A stretch of DNA of 20,480 bases from CAIRNS01 sp049508565 (GCA_049508565.1 JBELAT010000071.1:1-20480); one strand, 5' to 3'. Shown: positions 7,511 through 14,733, counted from the first letter of the stretch. The notes: a model not told the origin generated them from the letters alone. Translations and numbers: made by a program.

Positions 7511-8469
7511 TTGTACACTTCTTTTGCCATCGCGACAGTTTCAGGGGGGAAAACAATCCCAATCTGAGCGGCGACACGGGTATTTATTGATAATGATATC
7601 TTTTGCGAGGTGCCTATCGGGATACTCGCGGGTTTCTCTCCTTTGAGTATATGCAGGGCGATCTCTCCCGACTGGGTGCCGTTGCTCTCAGAGTCAGCGG
7701 TGAGCGCCAGTAACGCACCGAACTTCACGAATGATGATGACAGCCCGATAAACGGAAGACGGTTATGAATGGAGAACATGATGATAAACTGAACAGATTT
7801 CAAACTGTTAAATACCGTACTGTCAGATACTGCCCAGAGGCAATCGACTTTGAACGCTTTTATCTCTTCAAGAGCTCGCGGTATGTCGTTGCTCCGGGTG
7901 ACCGGAACGGCAATGAGTTCTATACCCATTTCGCGAGCTGTTTTGCTGGCCTCAGCGATAATCGCTACCGTCTCCTGAGGATTGTAGATCACGCCCATTT
8001 TTTTGATGCGTGGAAGAATAGTTTGGAGGGATTGGAATTGACTGCGGACAGGAATGTCAAGAGCAGCACCCGTTAGGTTGTTGCCTGATGAGACCATAGA
8101 TCTGACAAGGTTTGTATCAACCGGATTAAGTACCATGTTGAAAACTATCGGTGTCGTAGTGATTTGTTCCTTGGCTGTTTCAGTGGCAAGCGTGCCGATT
8201 GATAAAATCAGCGCTGGTTTTAGACGACGTATGGAGTCAATAATGCGGACGCCTTCTTCTTTGCTGCCTTCGAGATCATAATAGAAGTAGGAAGCGGAAA
8301 TCCCGTGTGCCGAGAGAGTCTTTTTAAAACTTTCTAATGCGCTGGTATATTGAGGCAGAGCGCGGCTTTTCATGACGATGATGACAGGGGATGCCACGGT
8401 AGAACGCGCACCGACGGGAAGAAGAAGTAATGAAACGGCCACGAGCACGAGCTTGATCATTGTAGCCAT
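7507..8469 (-). CDS. ABC_sub_bind-type periplasmic substrate-binding protein (sensory partner)
   Basis: This 320-aa protein has a clear Sec signal peptide (basic start, hydrophobic VLVAVSLLLLPV, likely cleavage after GARS near residue 23). The mature part matches the ABC_sub_bind (PF04392, TrpX/DUF534-like) pattern: I(I/V)xS(I/L)GTLATETA, TPIVFNMVLNPV, GAALDIPVRSQF, MGVIYNP and a PFIGLSSSFVKFGAL region. Such proteins bind small hydrophobic or aromatic compounds in the periplasm. No permease or ATPase gene is adjacent; the next gene, overlapping by 4 nt, is a histidine kinase, so it is probably a ligand receptor feeding the kinase. Two in-frame ATGs exist (8467-8469 and 8458-8460). The promoter -10 box directly abuts the first, so translation may begin at the second ATG on a nearly leaderless transcript, giving 317 aa. 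Confidence 0.85.
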   Translation of the reverse strand: MATMIKLVLVAVSLLLLPVGARSTVASPVIIVMKSRALPQYTSALESFKKTLSAHGISASYFYYDLEGSKEEGVRIIDSIRRLKPALILSIGTLATETAKEQITTTPIVFNMVLNPVDTNLVRSMVSSGNNLTGAALDIPVRSQFQSLQTILPRIKKMGVIYNPQETVAIIAEASKTAREMGIELIAVPVTRSNDIPRALEEIKAFKVDCLWAVSDSTVFNSLKSVQFIIMFSIHNRLPFIGLSSSFVKFGALLALTADSESNGTQSGEIALHILKGEKPASIPIGTSQKISLSINTRVAAQIGIVFPPETVAMAKEVYK

Positions 8470-8498
8470 AGTATAATGAAAGAGCCTTATTTTTGCAA
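8470..8498 (-). promoter_or_regulatory. Promoter of the binding-protein / two-kinase operon
   Basis: On the minus strand TTGCAA (8493-8498, 4/6) and TATACT (8470-8475, 5/6) are separated by 17 nt. TATACT ends exactly at the base before the ATG at 8469, which places the transcript start inside the first codons, near the second ATG at 8460. Confidence 0.5.
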
Positions 8499-8680
8499 TA
8501 CTTTTTTAAATAGAGCTATTTGTCTTTGTCGGACTACGCGGTCACTTCACCGTACGGAAAACAGTTGCGATGCGACGTTATAAAAAAAAAGCCCCTGCAT
8601 ATAAGACGGAGAGATGAAGATACTGTATGCGAAGGTTGAACAGGCGATGACTTCCAAGGTTAGAGGAGGCGGTGCAAGGT

Positions 8681-8753
8681 AGCCGGCGAGAGGACTTGAA
8701 CCTCCGACCAACTGATTACAAATCAGTTGCTCTACCAACTGAGCTACGCCGGC
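8681..8753 (-). tRNA. tRNA-Thr(UGU)
   Basis: The 73-nt minus-strand sequence folds as a full cloverleaf. It has a perfect 7-bp acceptor stem (GCCGGCG with CGCCGGC), a D-arm GCTC/GAGC with AGTTGGTA loop, an anticodon stem ACTGA/TCAGT around loop TTTGTAA (anticodon TGT, reading ACA), a variable loop TGGTC, and a T-arm GGAGG/CCTCT with TTCAAGT loop. The discriminator base is T and CCA is not encoded, so the CCA end must be added enzymatically. It stands alone between pckG and the sensory operon. A T9 run on the minus strand at 8582-8590 might help end the transcript, but no clear hairpin precedes it. Confidence 0.97.
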
Positions 8754-8761
8754 ATAACAAA

Positions 8762-8790
8762 AAATTACTATAATTCTGCGCATATGTCAA
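8762..8790 (-). promoter_or_regulatory. Probable promoter region of tRNA-Thr
   Basis: On the minus strand a perfect TTGACA (8785-8790) lies upstream of the tRNA. Two -10 candidates compete. TATAGT (8767-8772) is the better hexamer and would give a leader of about 7 nt, but it is only 12 nt from TTGACA. TAATTT (8762-8767) has the ideal 17-nt spacing but a poor match. Confidence 0.4.
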
Positions 8791-8814
8791 CTACACCATA
8801 CCTTAATGTAGTTG
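8788..8814. repeat. Perfect 8-bp inverted repeat upstream of tRNA-Thr
   Basis: CAACTACA (8788-8795) and TGTAGTTG (8807-8814) are exact inverted copies separated by 11 nt. The repeat overlaps the TTGACA of the tRNA promoter by 3 nt. A second small inverted repeat, TTTAGA/TCTAAA with a 4-nt loop, lies beside it at 8817-8832. There is no T-run on either side, so they look more like protein-binding or RNA-structure sites than terminators. Confidence 0.4.
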
Positions 8815-8910
8815 CTTTTAGAATAATCTAAACGCTAACGGTGTTCCTTAAGCAGCCTGATGACTCGCGTAACCGGAAGAATCACCCGGGTTTCGCTGCA
8901 CTCAACCGGA

Positions 8911-10614
8911 CTAGCCGAACTTTTTCTTGAGCGAAGCAAGTTGGGCAAAGAGTTCTCCGGGGATGCGAGTACCGAATTTGGCATAAAATTCTTCTGTGTC
9001 AGAGATTTCTTTTTTCCAGTCTTCGGGATTGATCTCGAAAAGTTTCTTTTTGGCTGACTCACTCAGCGTAATGCCTGACAGGTCCAGATCTTTAAGCAAC
9101 GGTATATTGCCCAGAGGAGTTTCCTGAGCTGAAACGGTATTATTGACGCGGTCGATCATCCATTTGATTACGCGCGAATTCTCGCGGTATCCAGGCCACA
9201 AGAAGCTGCCATCCTCATCTTTTTTGAACCAGTTGACCATGAATATTTTCGGCAGGTTCTTTGCCCGTTTTTTAAAACTTAACCAGTGTTTGAAATAATC
9301 ACCCATATTATAGCCGACAAAAGGAAGCATGGCCATCGGGTCGCGCCGGACAACCCCTGCCTGGTGCGCTGCGGCTGCTGTTGTTTCTGAGCCCATGATG
9401 GATGCAGAAAACACGCCGTGATCCCAGTCAAAACATTCGGTCACCAGGGGAACCGTTGTTTTACGCCGGCCGCCAAAAATGATGCCTGAGATCGGTACTC
9501 CCTGCGGGTTATTATATTGATCTGACAGTGTCGGGCAGTTGTTGATCGATACCGTAAACCGCGAATTCGGGTGCGCAGCTGGTTTGCCGGAAGCGGGGTC
9601 GTATGGTGTTCCTTCCCAACTGGTGAGGTGTGCCGGCGGAGTGCTCGTCAAGCCTTCCCACCACGGGGTACGCGTATCGGTGTCAAGGGCGGTGTTTGTA
9701 AAGAGGGTGGGGAAGAACTTGTCGTTTTTGAGCGTTTGCATCATGACCGGGTTTGTCTTATCAGAAGTTCCCGGTGCAACGCCAAAAAAGCCTTTTTCCG
9801 GGTTGATCGCGTACAGTCGCCCGTCTTTGCCGACATTAATCCATGCAATATCGTCTCCGAGGGTCCATACTTTATATCCTTTAAGAGTTGGATCAAGCAG
9901 GGCCAGATTAGTCTTGCCGCACGCAGAGGGGAATGCTCCAAGGAAGTAGGTAATCTTGCCATCGGGAGATTCAACGCCGATGACAATCATATGTTCTGCC
10001 AGCCATCCCTCAGTATACCCGAGATACGACGCGGTACGCAGTGAATAGCATTTTTTTCCAAGCAGTGCGTTGCCGCCGTACCCGGAACCGAAACTCATGA
10101 CCATGTTGTCTTGAGGAAAATGCATAATCCAGCGCCGGTTCGGGTCGAGCTCACCGATAGAGTGAAGGCCCTTAAAAAATGTGTCAGAGGTCCCAATCCG
10201 GGCGATTGTTTCTTTGCCGACATGAGTCATTATTCGCATGCTGATCGCGACATATGCGGAATCAGAGATCTGTGCACAGGCTTTGGCATAGGGGGAGTCG
10301 GGATGACCCATCATAAAGGGAATCACATACATCGTCCGGCCCTTCATGCACCCTGCATAGAGGGCGTTCATCTTGTTTTTGGCTTCAACCGGGTCCATCC
10401 AGTTGTTGTTGGGGCCGGTATCTTCTTTGTTGGGCAGGCACACGAACGTCAGATGTTCTGTACGGGCCACATCGGTTGGATGTGACCGGTGATAGAAAGC
10501 ATTGGGATATGCAGCGGGGTTTATATCACTGAAAATGTAGTTGCCGGCAATTTTTTCTTCAGTTTTTCCAATCCGTATAAGTTCCCTTTTCAAGAACAAC
10601 TTTTTTTGTCGCAT
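8911..10614 (-). CDS. pckG: GTP-dependent phosphoenolpyruvate carboxykinase
   Basis: This 567-aa cytoplasmic enzyme interconverts oxaloacetate plus GTP with PEP plus GDP and CO2, the gatekeeper of gluconeogenesis or, in reverse, an anaplerotic CO2-fixing step. Family hallmarks: RSHPTDVAR near 43-51, GPNNNWMDP (67-75), the GSGYGGNALLGKKCYSLR block (176-193), P-loop FPSACGKTN (228-236) with catalytic C232, GDDIAW (253-258), and the GGRRKTTVPL guanine-site region. The family is usually about 600 aa. Compared with mycobacterial PckG from memory, roughly 45 N-terminal residues are missing. An in-frame TAG stands 4 codons before the ATG at 10614, so no longer start is possible without a frameshift. 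The start lies inside ndk (56-nt overlap), which implies translational coupling. Confidence 0.95.
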   Translation of the reverse strand: MRQKKLFLKRELIRIGKTEEKIAGNYIFSDINPAAYPNAFYHRSHPTDVARTEHLTFVCLPNKEDTGPNNNWMDPVEAKNKMNALYAGCMKGRTMYVIPFMMGHPDSPYAKACAQISDSAYVAISMRIMTHVGKETIARIGTSDTFFKGLHSIGELDPNRRWIMHFPQDNMVMSFGSGYGGNALLGKKCYSLRTASYLGYTEGWLAEHMIVIGVESPDGKITYFLGAFPSACGKTNLALLDPTLKGYKVWTLGDDIAWINVGKDGRLYAINPEKGFFGVAPGTSDKTNPVMMQTLKNDKFFPTLFTNTALDTDTRTPWWEGLTSTPPAHLTSWEGTPYDPASGKPAAHPNSRFTVSINNCPTLSDQYNNPQGVPISGIIFGGRRKTTVPLVTECFDWDHGVFSASIMGSETTAAAAHQAGVVRRDPMAMLPFVGYNMGDYFKHWLSFKKRAKNLPKIFMVNWFKKDEDGSFLWPGYRENSRVIKWMIDRVNNTVSAQETPLGNIPLLKDLDLSGITLSESAKKKLFEINPEDWKKEISDTEEFYAKFGTRIPGELFAQLASLKKKFG

Positions 10615-11092
10615 ACGGCGTTCCTATGATTTCCTCAGGTGCGAACCACAGTTTGATTTCCCGTTCTGCTTCGGCCGGATCCGATGAACAATGGATCACG
10701 TTTTCGTATACTCCCTTGGTGGTAATACGGCCGTAGGCACCCCGGATGGAGATAGGATCGGCTTCTTCAGGGTTCGTTGCGCCAGCTATGCGGCGGAGCT
10801 TTGAAATAGCGTCCTGGCCCTGGTAGACGAACGCCAGTACCCGGTTGTACGGTTCTCCATGAATTTTGCCCTGGATGTATTCGATTAGTTCGGCAAAAAA
10901 AGGTTTGTCTTTTAAGTGTATATAATGGTTTGAAGCCAGCTTCTGGTCAACCTGAACGACTTTGGCGGCAATAATACACAGTTTTGCTTCGGACAGTTTG
11001 GTTAAAATGTTGCCGGTCAAGGATTTTTTTAATCCGTCTGGCTTAATTAAAACAAGCAGCTGCTGGATATCTTTTTCGGTTCCGTTGGTCAT
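10559..11092 (-). CDS. ndk: Nucleoside-diphosphate kinase
   Basis: This 177-aa enzyme transfers the gamma-phosphate of ATP to other NDPs through a phosphohistidine, regenerating GTP and balancing NTP pools. Visible features are VLIKPDG with K17, HYIHLKDKPFF (56-66), the nucleotide-site block GATNPEEADPISIRG (104-118), and active-site H134 in NVIHCSSDPAEAEREI. The usual NIHGSDS is varied to VIHCSSD. At 177 aa it exceeds the standard 140-150 aa; about 25 extra residues follow the last conserved helix (EREIKLWF). Part of that extension is encoded in the 56-nt overlap with pckG. AAAGGAG (11102-11108) is 9 nt before the ATG, and a consensus promoter lies at 11130-11158. Coupling to a GTP-dependent PEPCK suggests a local GTP supply role. 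Confidence 0.95.
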   Translation of the reverse strand: MTNGTEKDIQQLLVLIKPDGLKKSLTGNILTKLSEAKLCIIAAKVVQVDQKLASNHYIHLKDKPFFAELIEYIQGKIHGEPYNRVLAFVYQGQDAISKLRRIAGATNPEEADPISIRGAYGRITTKGVYENVIHCSSDPAEAEREIKLWFAPEEIIGTPYATKKVVLEKGTYTDWKN

Positions 11093-11129
11093 AATAACAA
11101 TCTCCTTTGAAGGCCTTTAAATTTGAAGG

Positions 11130-11158
11130 ATTATAGTAAATGGGAGTATCGTTGTCAA
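11130..11158 (-). promoter_or_regulatory. Perfect consensus sigma70-type promoter of ndk-pckG
   Basis: On the minus strand TTGACA (11153-11158), a 17-nt spacer and TATAAT (11130-11135) match the consensus at all 12 positions. The predicted start is near 11123, giving a leader of about 30 nt with AAAGGAG. Strong constitutive expression is expected. Its -35 is shared with the opposing NUDIX promoter. Confidence 0.85.
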
Positions 11159-11180
11159 ATGCGGTCTTAAATACTATAAT
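11152..11180 (+). promoter_or_regulatory. Promoter of the NUDIX gene, overlapping the ndk promoter
   Basis: On the plus strand TTGTCA (11152-11157, 5/6), a 17-nt spacer and a perfect TATAAT (11175-11180) form a near-consensus promoter. The -35 element occupies the same bases as the -35 of the minus-strand ndk promoter. The start near 11187 leaves a leader of about 68 nt before the ATG at 11255. Confidence 0.75.
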
Positions 11181-11254
11181 AATCTAATTACCACACAAAA
11201 AAGCAGTGCCGGGGACAATGTCTGGTAAAGAGAATCCCATTGTGAGGAAAACCC

Positions 11255-11788
11255 ATGAAAATGCTTGAAAAACTATTCGCGCGTAACCGGGTGTATACCG
11301 GCAACGCTGTCCATTTTTCCGTAGATGAAATCATTTTGCCCGATGGAAAGAAAGCGACACGGGAATACATGGAGCATCCGGGTGCGGTCGCCGTGATCCC
11401 CTTTGTAGATGACAAAAATATTATTCTGGTCAGGCAATATCGATATCCCGTTCATGAAATTACCTGGGAGCTTCCCGCGGGCAAACTTGACAAAGGAGAA
11501 AAAATAGCGGTATGCGTCAAGCGCGAGTTGGAAGAAGAAACGGGATATACCGCATCCCGCATACGAAAACTGATTTCTTTTTGGCCGACTACAGCATTTT
11601 CAAATGAGGTAATCCATATTTTTTCCGCTCACGGGCTCAAAGAACGGCAAAAATGTCCGGATGAAGACGAATTTATCGATCATAAAATCGTTCCCCTGGC
11701 TAAAGCGCTGGCCTGGGTAAAAACGGGCAGGATACGGGATTCAAAATCGATTATCGGGCTGTTGTACTGCGCCAGATACTCGTTATAA
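11255..11788 (+). CDS. NUDIX hydrolase, ADP-ribose pyrophosphatase (NudF) type
   Basis: This 177-aa cytoplasmic enzyme cleaves nucleoside diphosphates linked to a moiety X, most likely ADP-ribose to AMP and ribose 5-phosphate. The NUDIX box is complete: G76, E82, then REL-EEETGY (R90-Y98), with the glutamates that bind Mg. The NudF-like context is typical: EHPGAVAVIP, ILVRQYRYPV, ITWELPAGKL before the box and a C-terminal helix with GRIRDSKSIIGL. The ATG has GAGG at 11244-11247. It diverges from ndk-pckG through overlapping promoters, so nucleotide housekeeping functions cluster here. Other sugar-nucleotide substrates cannot be excluded from sequence alone. Confidence 0.9.
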   Translation: MKMLEKLFARNRVYTGNAVHFSVDEIILPDGKKATREYMEHPGAVAVIPFVDDKNIILVRQYRYPVHEITWELPAGKLDKGEKIAVCVKRELEEETGYTASRIRKLISFWPTTAFSNEVIHIFSAHGLKERQKCPDEDEFIDHKIVPLAKALAWVKTGRIRDSKSIIGLLYCARYSL

Positions 11789-11877
11789 GATAAGACACAT
11801 ACAGGTTGAGTCGGGCAACTCTTTTTTTGGGCCGAGGTTTGGATGAATCTGATTTTTCGTGTTGCGAAGTAAACCTT

Positions 11878-13731
11878 ATGACTACACTAATGCGAAGACG
11901 GCATACTGATGAACCAATCGATAATGAAAAAACAAAGAAGTGGCACCAACGTGTCATATCGCCTGAGAAAATATCCTCTAAAATCGTGGATAAAATAATT
12001 GCTTTGGTTGGCAACCCTAATGTCGGCAAGTCGGTGATCTTTAGCCGTCTGACCGGTACATACGCGGTGGTGTCGAATTACCCCGGTACGACGGTGGACA
12101 TAAGCCGCGGTGTTGCGATTTTTGGCGGCCGGAAATTTCAGGTGATCGATACACCCGGCACCAATTCACTGGAACCTGTTTCTGAAGATGAACAGGTAAC
12201 GCGTGATATTTTACAGCGTGAACAGCCTGACGTGATTGTCCAGGTGGCCGACGCGAAAAATATGTACCGGACACTGTTGTTGACCTTGGAACTGCAGGCG
12301 CTGGGAATTCCGTTGATATTGGATCTCAACATGTTTGATGAGCTTCTCCAGCGCGGCATGAAGATTGACCGGGAAAAGCTTGAAAAAGTGCTGGGCATCC
12401 CGGTTGTAGAGTCAACGGCAGTCTTGGGAGAAGGCATTGCGGAACTAAAACGACATATTCGCGCGGCATCAGACACCCCCGCGCAGCGGATTGCCGGATC
12501 ACCGCACCTCTCTGCCGAAACCACTGAAGCACGGCATCATAAAGCGCGGGAAATCACTGCCCAGGTCTTAAAATCATCGGCGCGCCGGGAATCATCGTGG
12601 ATGGAAAAAGTCGGTGCTGCCATGATGCATCCGTTGTGGGGATATCTCTTTGTCGCCGGAGTGCTCATCATTCTTTACGAGTTTGTCGGTGTTTTCGCGG
12701 CGGGAACCGTTGTCGGCTTTCTTGAGCACACCGTGTTTGGCGCCTGGGTAACACCCGCGGCAGCGCATCTTATCGATCGCATGACAGACTCACCGCTGGT
12801 CAAAGATTTCCTTATCGGCAAATATGGTGTCATTTCCATGGCTATTTCGTACGCGTTTGCTATCGTTCTTCCGATTGTGACAGCTTTTTTTCTTTTCTTC
12901 AGTGTCCTTGAAGACACCGGCTATCTGCCGCGGCTATCGGTTATGTTGGACCGTTTATTTAGGATATTCGGGCTTAACGGCAAAGCTGTCCTACCCATGG
13001 TGCTGGGACTTGGCTGCGGCACTATGGCCGCACTAAGCACGCGGATCCTTGAAACCAAAAAAGAGCGGATAATCACCATCATTTTGTTATCGCTTACCAT
13101 CCCCTGTTCGGCACAAATCGGCGTTATCCTGGGGCTTTTGTCCGGCGTCTCCTGGAAAATTGCTGTTATCTGGATTGCTTCAATCGCCATTTCGATCGTT
13201 TTAGTGGGTTCTGTGTCAAGCAGGCTTGTTCCCGGAGAACAATCGCCATTTATATTTGAAATACCGCCGGTACGTATTCCATCAATCGTTAATATCCTGC
13301 GCAAAGTTGGTATGAGACTAGTATGGTATCTTAAGGAAGCGGTACCTTTGTTCGTGCTGGGAACTGTTCTATTGTTTATTGTCGACAAAATGGGGATCCT
13401 CACGATCATTGAGCACATGGCACGCCCGGTCATTGTATCGATTCTGGGGCTGCCGCCGGTAACAACGGCGGCGTTTCTCATCGGCTTTTTACGGCGCGAC
13501 TACGGCGCAGCTGGTCTGTATGTCCTTGCAAAACAAGGACTGCTTGATCCCGTTCAGGTGCTTGTCAGTGTTGTCGCTATAACGCTTTTTGTTCCGTGTA
13601 TTGCCCAGTGTTTTATGGTCATAAAAGAACAGGGCTGGAAACTGGCGATGATGATTTTTGCCGGTGTTACCCTCTATGCCATTACGTTTGCCGGTATAGT
13701 CAATGTCATCGCCCGGGCAATCAAACTGTAA
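11878..13731 (+). CDS. feoB: FeoB-type ferrous iron transporter
   Basis: This inner-membrane Fe(II) transporter has a cytoplasmic GTPase domain. From the ATG at 11878 (617 aa): G1 GNPNVGKS (45-52), G2 NYPGTT (67-72), G3 DTPGTNS (91-97), G4 NMFDE (151-155), a G5-like STAVLGEG, then a helical spacer and a membrane domain with Gate/FeoB_C repeats (LEDTGYLPRL, GLGCGTMAALSTR, TIPCSAQIGV, LRRDYGAAGLY, FVPCIAQC). The membrane motifs differ from E. coli-type GFGCNVPAIMATR and MSCSARLP. The open frame extends upstream to a TTG at 11806, but neither start has a strong ribosome site; ATG 11878 leaves a 40-residue hydrophilic N-terminal extension not found in standard FeoB. No separate feoA gene is present; FeoA occurs fused to the regulator downstream. 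Confidence 0.9.
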   Translation: MTTLMRRRHTDEPIDNEKTKKWHQRVISPEKISSKIVDKIIALVGNPNVGKSVIFSRLTGTYAVVSNYPGTTVDISRGVAIFGGRKFQVIDTPGTNSLEPVSEDEQVTRDILQREQPDVIVQVADAKNMYRTLLLTLELQALGIPLILDLNMFDELLQRGMKIDREKLEKVLGIPVVESTAVLGEGIAELKRHIRAASDTPAQRIAGSPHLSAETTEARHHKAREITAQVLKSSARRESSWMEKVGAAMMHPLWGYLFVAGVLIILYEFVGVFAAGTVVGFLEHTVFGAWVTPAAAHLIDRMTDSPLVKDFLIGKYGVISMAISYAFAIVLPIVTAFFLFFSVLEDTGYLPRLSVMLDRLFRIFGLNGKAVLPMVLGLGCGTMAALSTRILETKKERIITIILLSLTIPCSAQIGVILGLLSGVSWKIAVIWIASIAISIVLVGSVSSRLVPGEQSPFIFEIPPVRIPSIVNILRKVGMRLVWYLKEAVPLFVLGTVLLFIVDKMGILTIIEHMARPVIVSILGLPPVTTAAFLIGFLRRDYGAAGLYVLAKQGLLDPVQVLVSVVAITLFVPCIAQCFMVIKEQGWKLAMMIFAGVTLYAITFAGIVNVIARAIKL

Positions 13732-13888
13732 TATACGCATTGTCACGCCGTGCTTCATCAGAAAGATCAGAACAGCCAGGCGGTAAAACATTATTAATTG
13801 GTAGCAGTAGTTAGTTAACGATCAGATGGGCCGGTAAAATTCCCTGGCTGAAAAGATTTAATAAAAAACAAGTATCATGGAGGTCCCC

Positions 13889-14572
13889 GTGAACGCTCAG
13901 GAATGTTATGACGTAGAAGAAGCGCTTGGAGTTATCTGGAACTGCATTGAAAAAAAACAACTTTCTGACGGAAAAAGCCAGAAAAATCAGCTGCGTGAAT
14001 CTATCGTTGAACGGTTAAAATCCGGGGTCAGTGAAACGGTGTTTGATGAGTTGGTGGATAAAAAACTGATAATGGTTGACGGCAATTCCATTAGTCTGAT
14101 GCCGCAAGGAGAGGCGGTTGGCCGCGATGTTACCCGCCGGCATCGTTTAACGGAGCGTCTGTTGGCTGACGTGTTATTGGTCAAGGGAGCGGATATTGAT
14201 GCGACCGCTTGCAAAATTGAACACATCATTTCGACGGGCGTTGCCGACTCCATTTGTACCTTGTTGGGCCATCCCCGTGTCTGCCCGCACGGGTCTCCGA
14301 TTCCGTCCGGCGAATGCTGTAAACGCTTACAATCCAGTGCTGAACCTATTGTTACCCGGCTTGATACCTTGCCGGTAGGGGAATCGGCTATCGTAGCGTA
14401 TCTGGTAACGAGCAGTCATCCCTATATACACAAACTTCTTTCACTAGGCGTCGTACCAGGCACACCGGTACGGCTCCACCAGAAATCACCCTCATTTGTG
14501 ATAACCGTTAACGAAACGCAAATTGCACTGGACGCAGAAATTGCCCGCCAGATTTATGTCCGCACCTGTTGA
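13889..14572 (+). CDS. DtxR/MntR-family metal-responsive regulator fused to a FeoA domain
   Basis: This 227-aa cytoplasmic repressor probably senses Fe(II) or Mn(II) and controls iron genes such as the upstream feoB. A divergent winged helix (about 1-75) precedes the dimerisation and metal-binding domain: H85 and E89 in HRLTE, C108/E111/H112 in ACKIEH, and CPHGSPIP (132-139). Spacings match DtxR sites 1 and 2, except that D104 sits where DtxR has H98. A full FeoA/SH3-like domain follows (about 160-227: LPVGESAIV, LLSLGVVPGTPV, SPSFVI, IALDAEIARQIYV). The start is GTG 13889, because GGAGG at 13879-13883 lies 5 nt before it; the in-frame ATG at 13877 overlaps that site and has none of its own. 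FeoA is the usual partner of FeoB, so the fusion may both regulate and interact with it. Confidence 0.92.
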   Translation: MNAQECYDVEEALGVIWNCIEKKQLSDGKSQKNQLRESIVERLKSGVSETVFDELVDKKLIMVDGNSISLMPQGEAVGRDVTRRHRLTERLLADVLLVKGADIDATACKIEHIISTGVADSICTLLGHPRVCPHGSPIPSGECCKRLQSSAEPIVTRLDTLPVGESAIVAYLVTSSHPYIHKLLSLGVVPGTPVRLHQKSPSFVITVNETQIALDAEIARQIYVRTC

Positions 14573-14581
14573 TGAAGGTGC
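14562..14581 (+). other. Inverted repeat across the stop codon of the DtxR-FeoA gene
   Basis: GCACCT (14562-14567) and AGGTGC (14576-14581) form a perfect 6-bp stem with an 8-nt loop that contains the TGA stop. It is followed by an AT-rich stretch (ATATTTATTAG) but no clean T-run. It is a weak terminator candidate or an mRNA 3'-end stabiliser. Farther on, ATACTC/GAGTAT (about 14636-14649) is another small palindrome. Confidence 0.3.
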
Positions 14582-14733
14582 ACATATTTATTAGCATTGT
14601 TATCGACTCTCACCGCAGGCCTGGGAAATTATGGTAATACTCGTGAGTATCCAGCCCTATTAACATCCTTTGATCGACGGTGTTCTCAAAGAGAAATCCT
14701 GTTTCACAAAATTTTCACATTCTTTTCTCTCAT

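Noticed and set aside
8582..8590. T9 run on the minus strand downstream of the tRNA
   Set aside because: The only pairing upstream (GCATA/TATGC) has a very large loop, so it does not qualify as an intrinsic terminator.
8547..8783. Minus-strand ORF of 78 residues containing VAQLVEQLICNQLVGG
   Set aside because: It is a translation of the tRNA-Thr gene, a well-known artefact pattern of tRNA sequences; no ribosome site and no other coding signal.
8835..9062. Minus-strand basic ORF of 75 residues beyond the pckG end
   Set aside because: Most of it is the pckG 3' coding region read in another frame; the Lys/Arg richness follows from Lys/Phe codons of pckG.
11806..11877. TTG-initiated extension of FeoB by 24 residues
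   Set aside because: No ribosome site before the TTG and the added residues do not resemble any FeoB N-terminus; ATG at 11878 is preferred, though that start is also not strongly supported.
13732..13888. Possible metal-regulator operator before the DtxR-FeoA gene
   Set aside because: No clear inverted repeat of the DtxR/IdeR or MntR type was found in the region, only short AT-rich similarity around 13811-13818.
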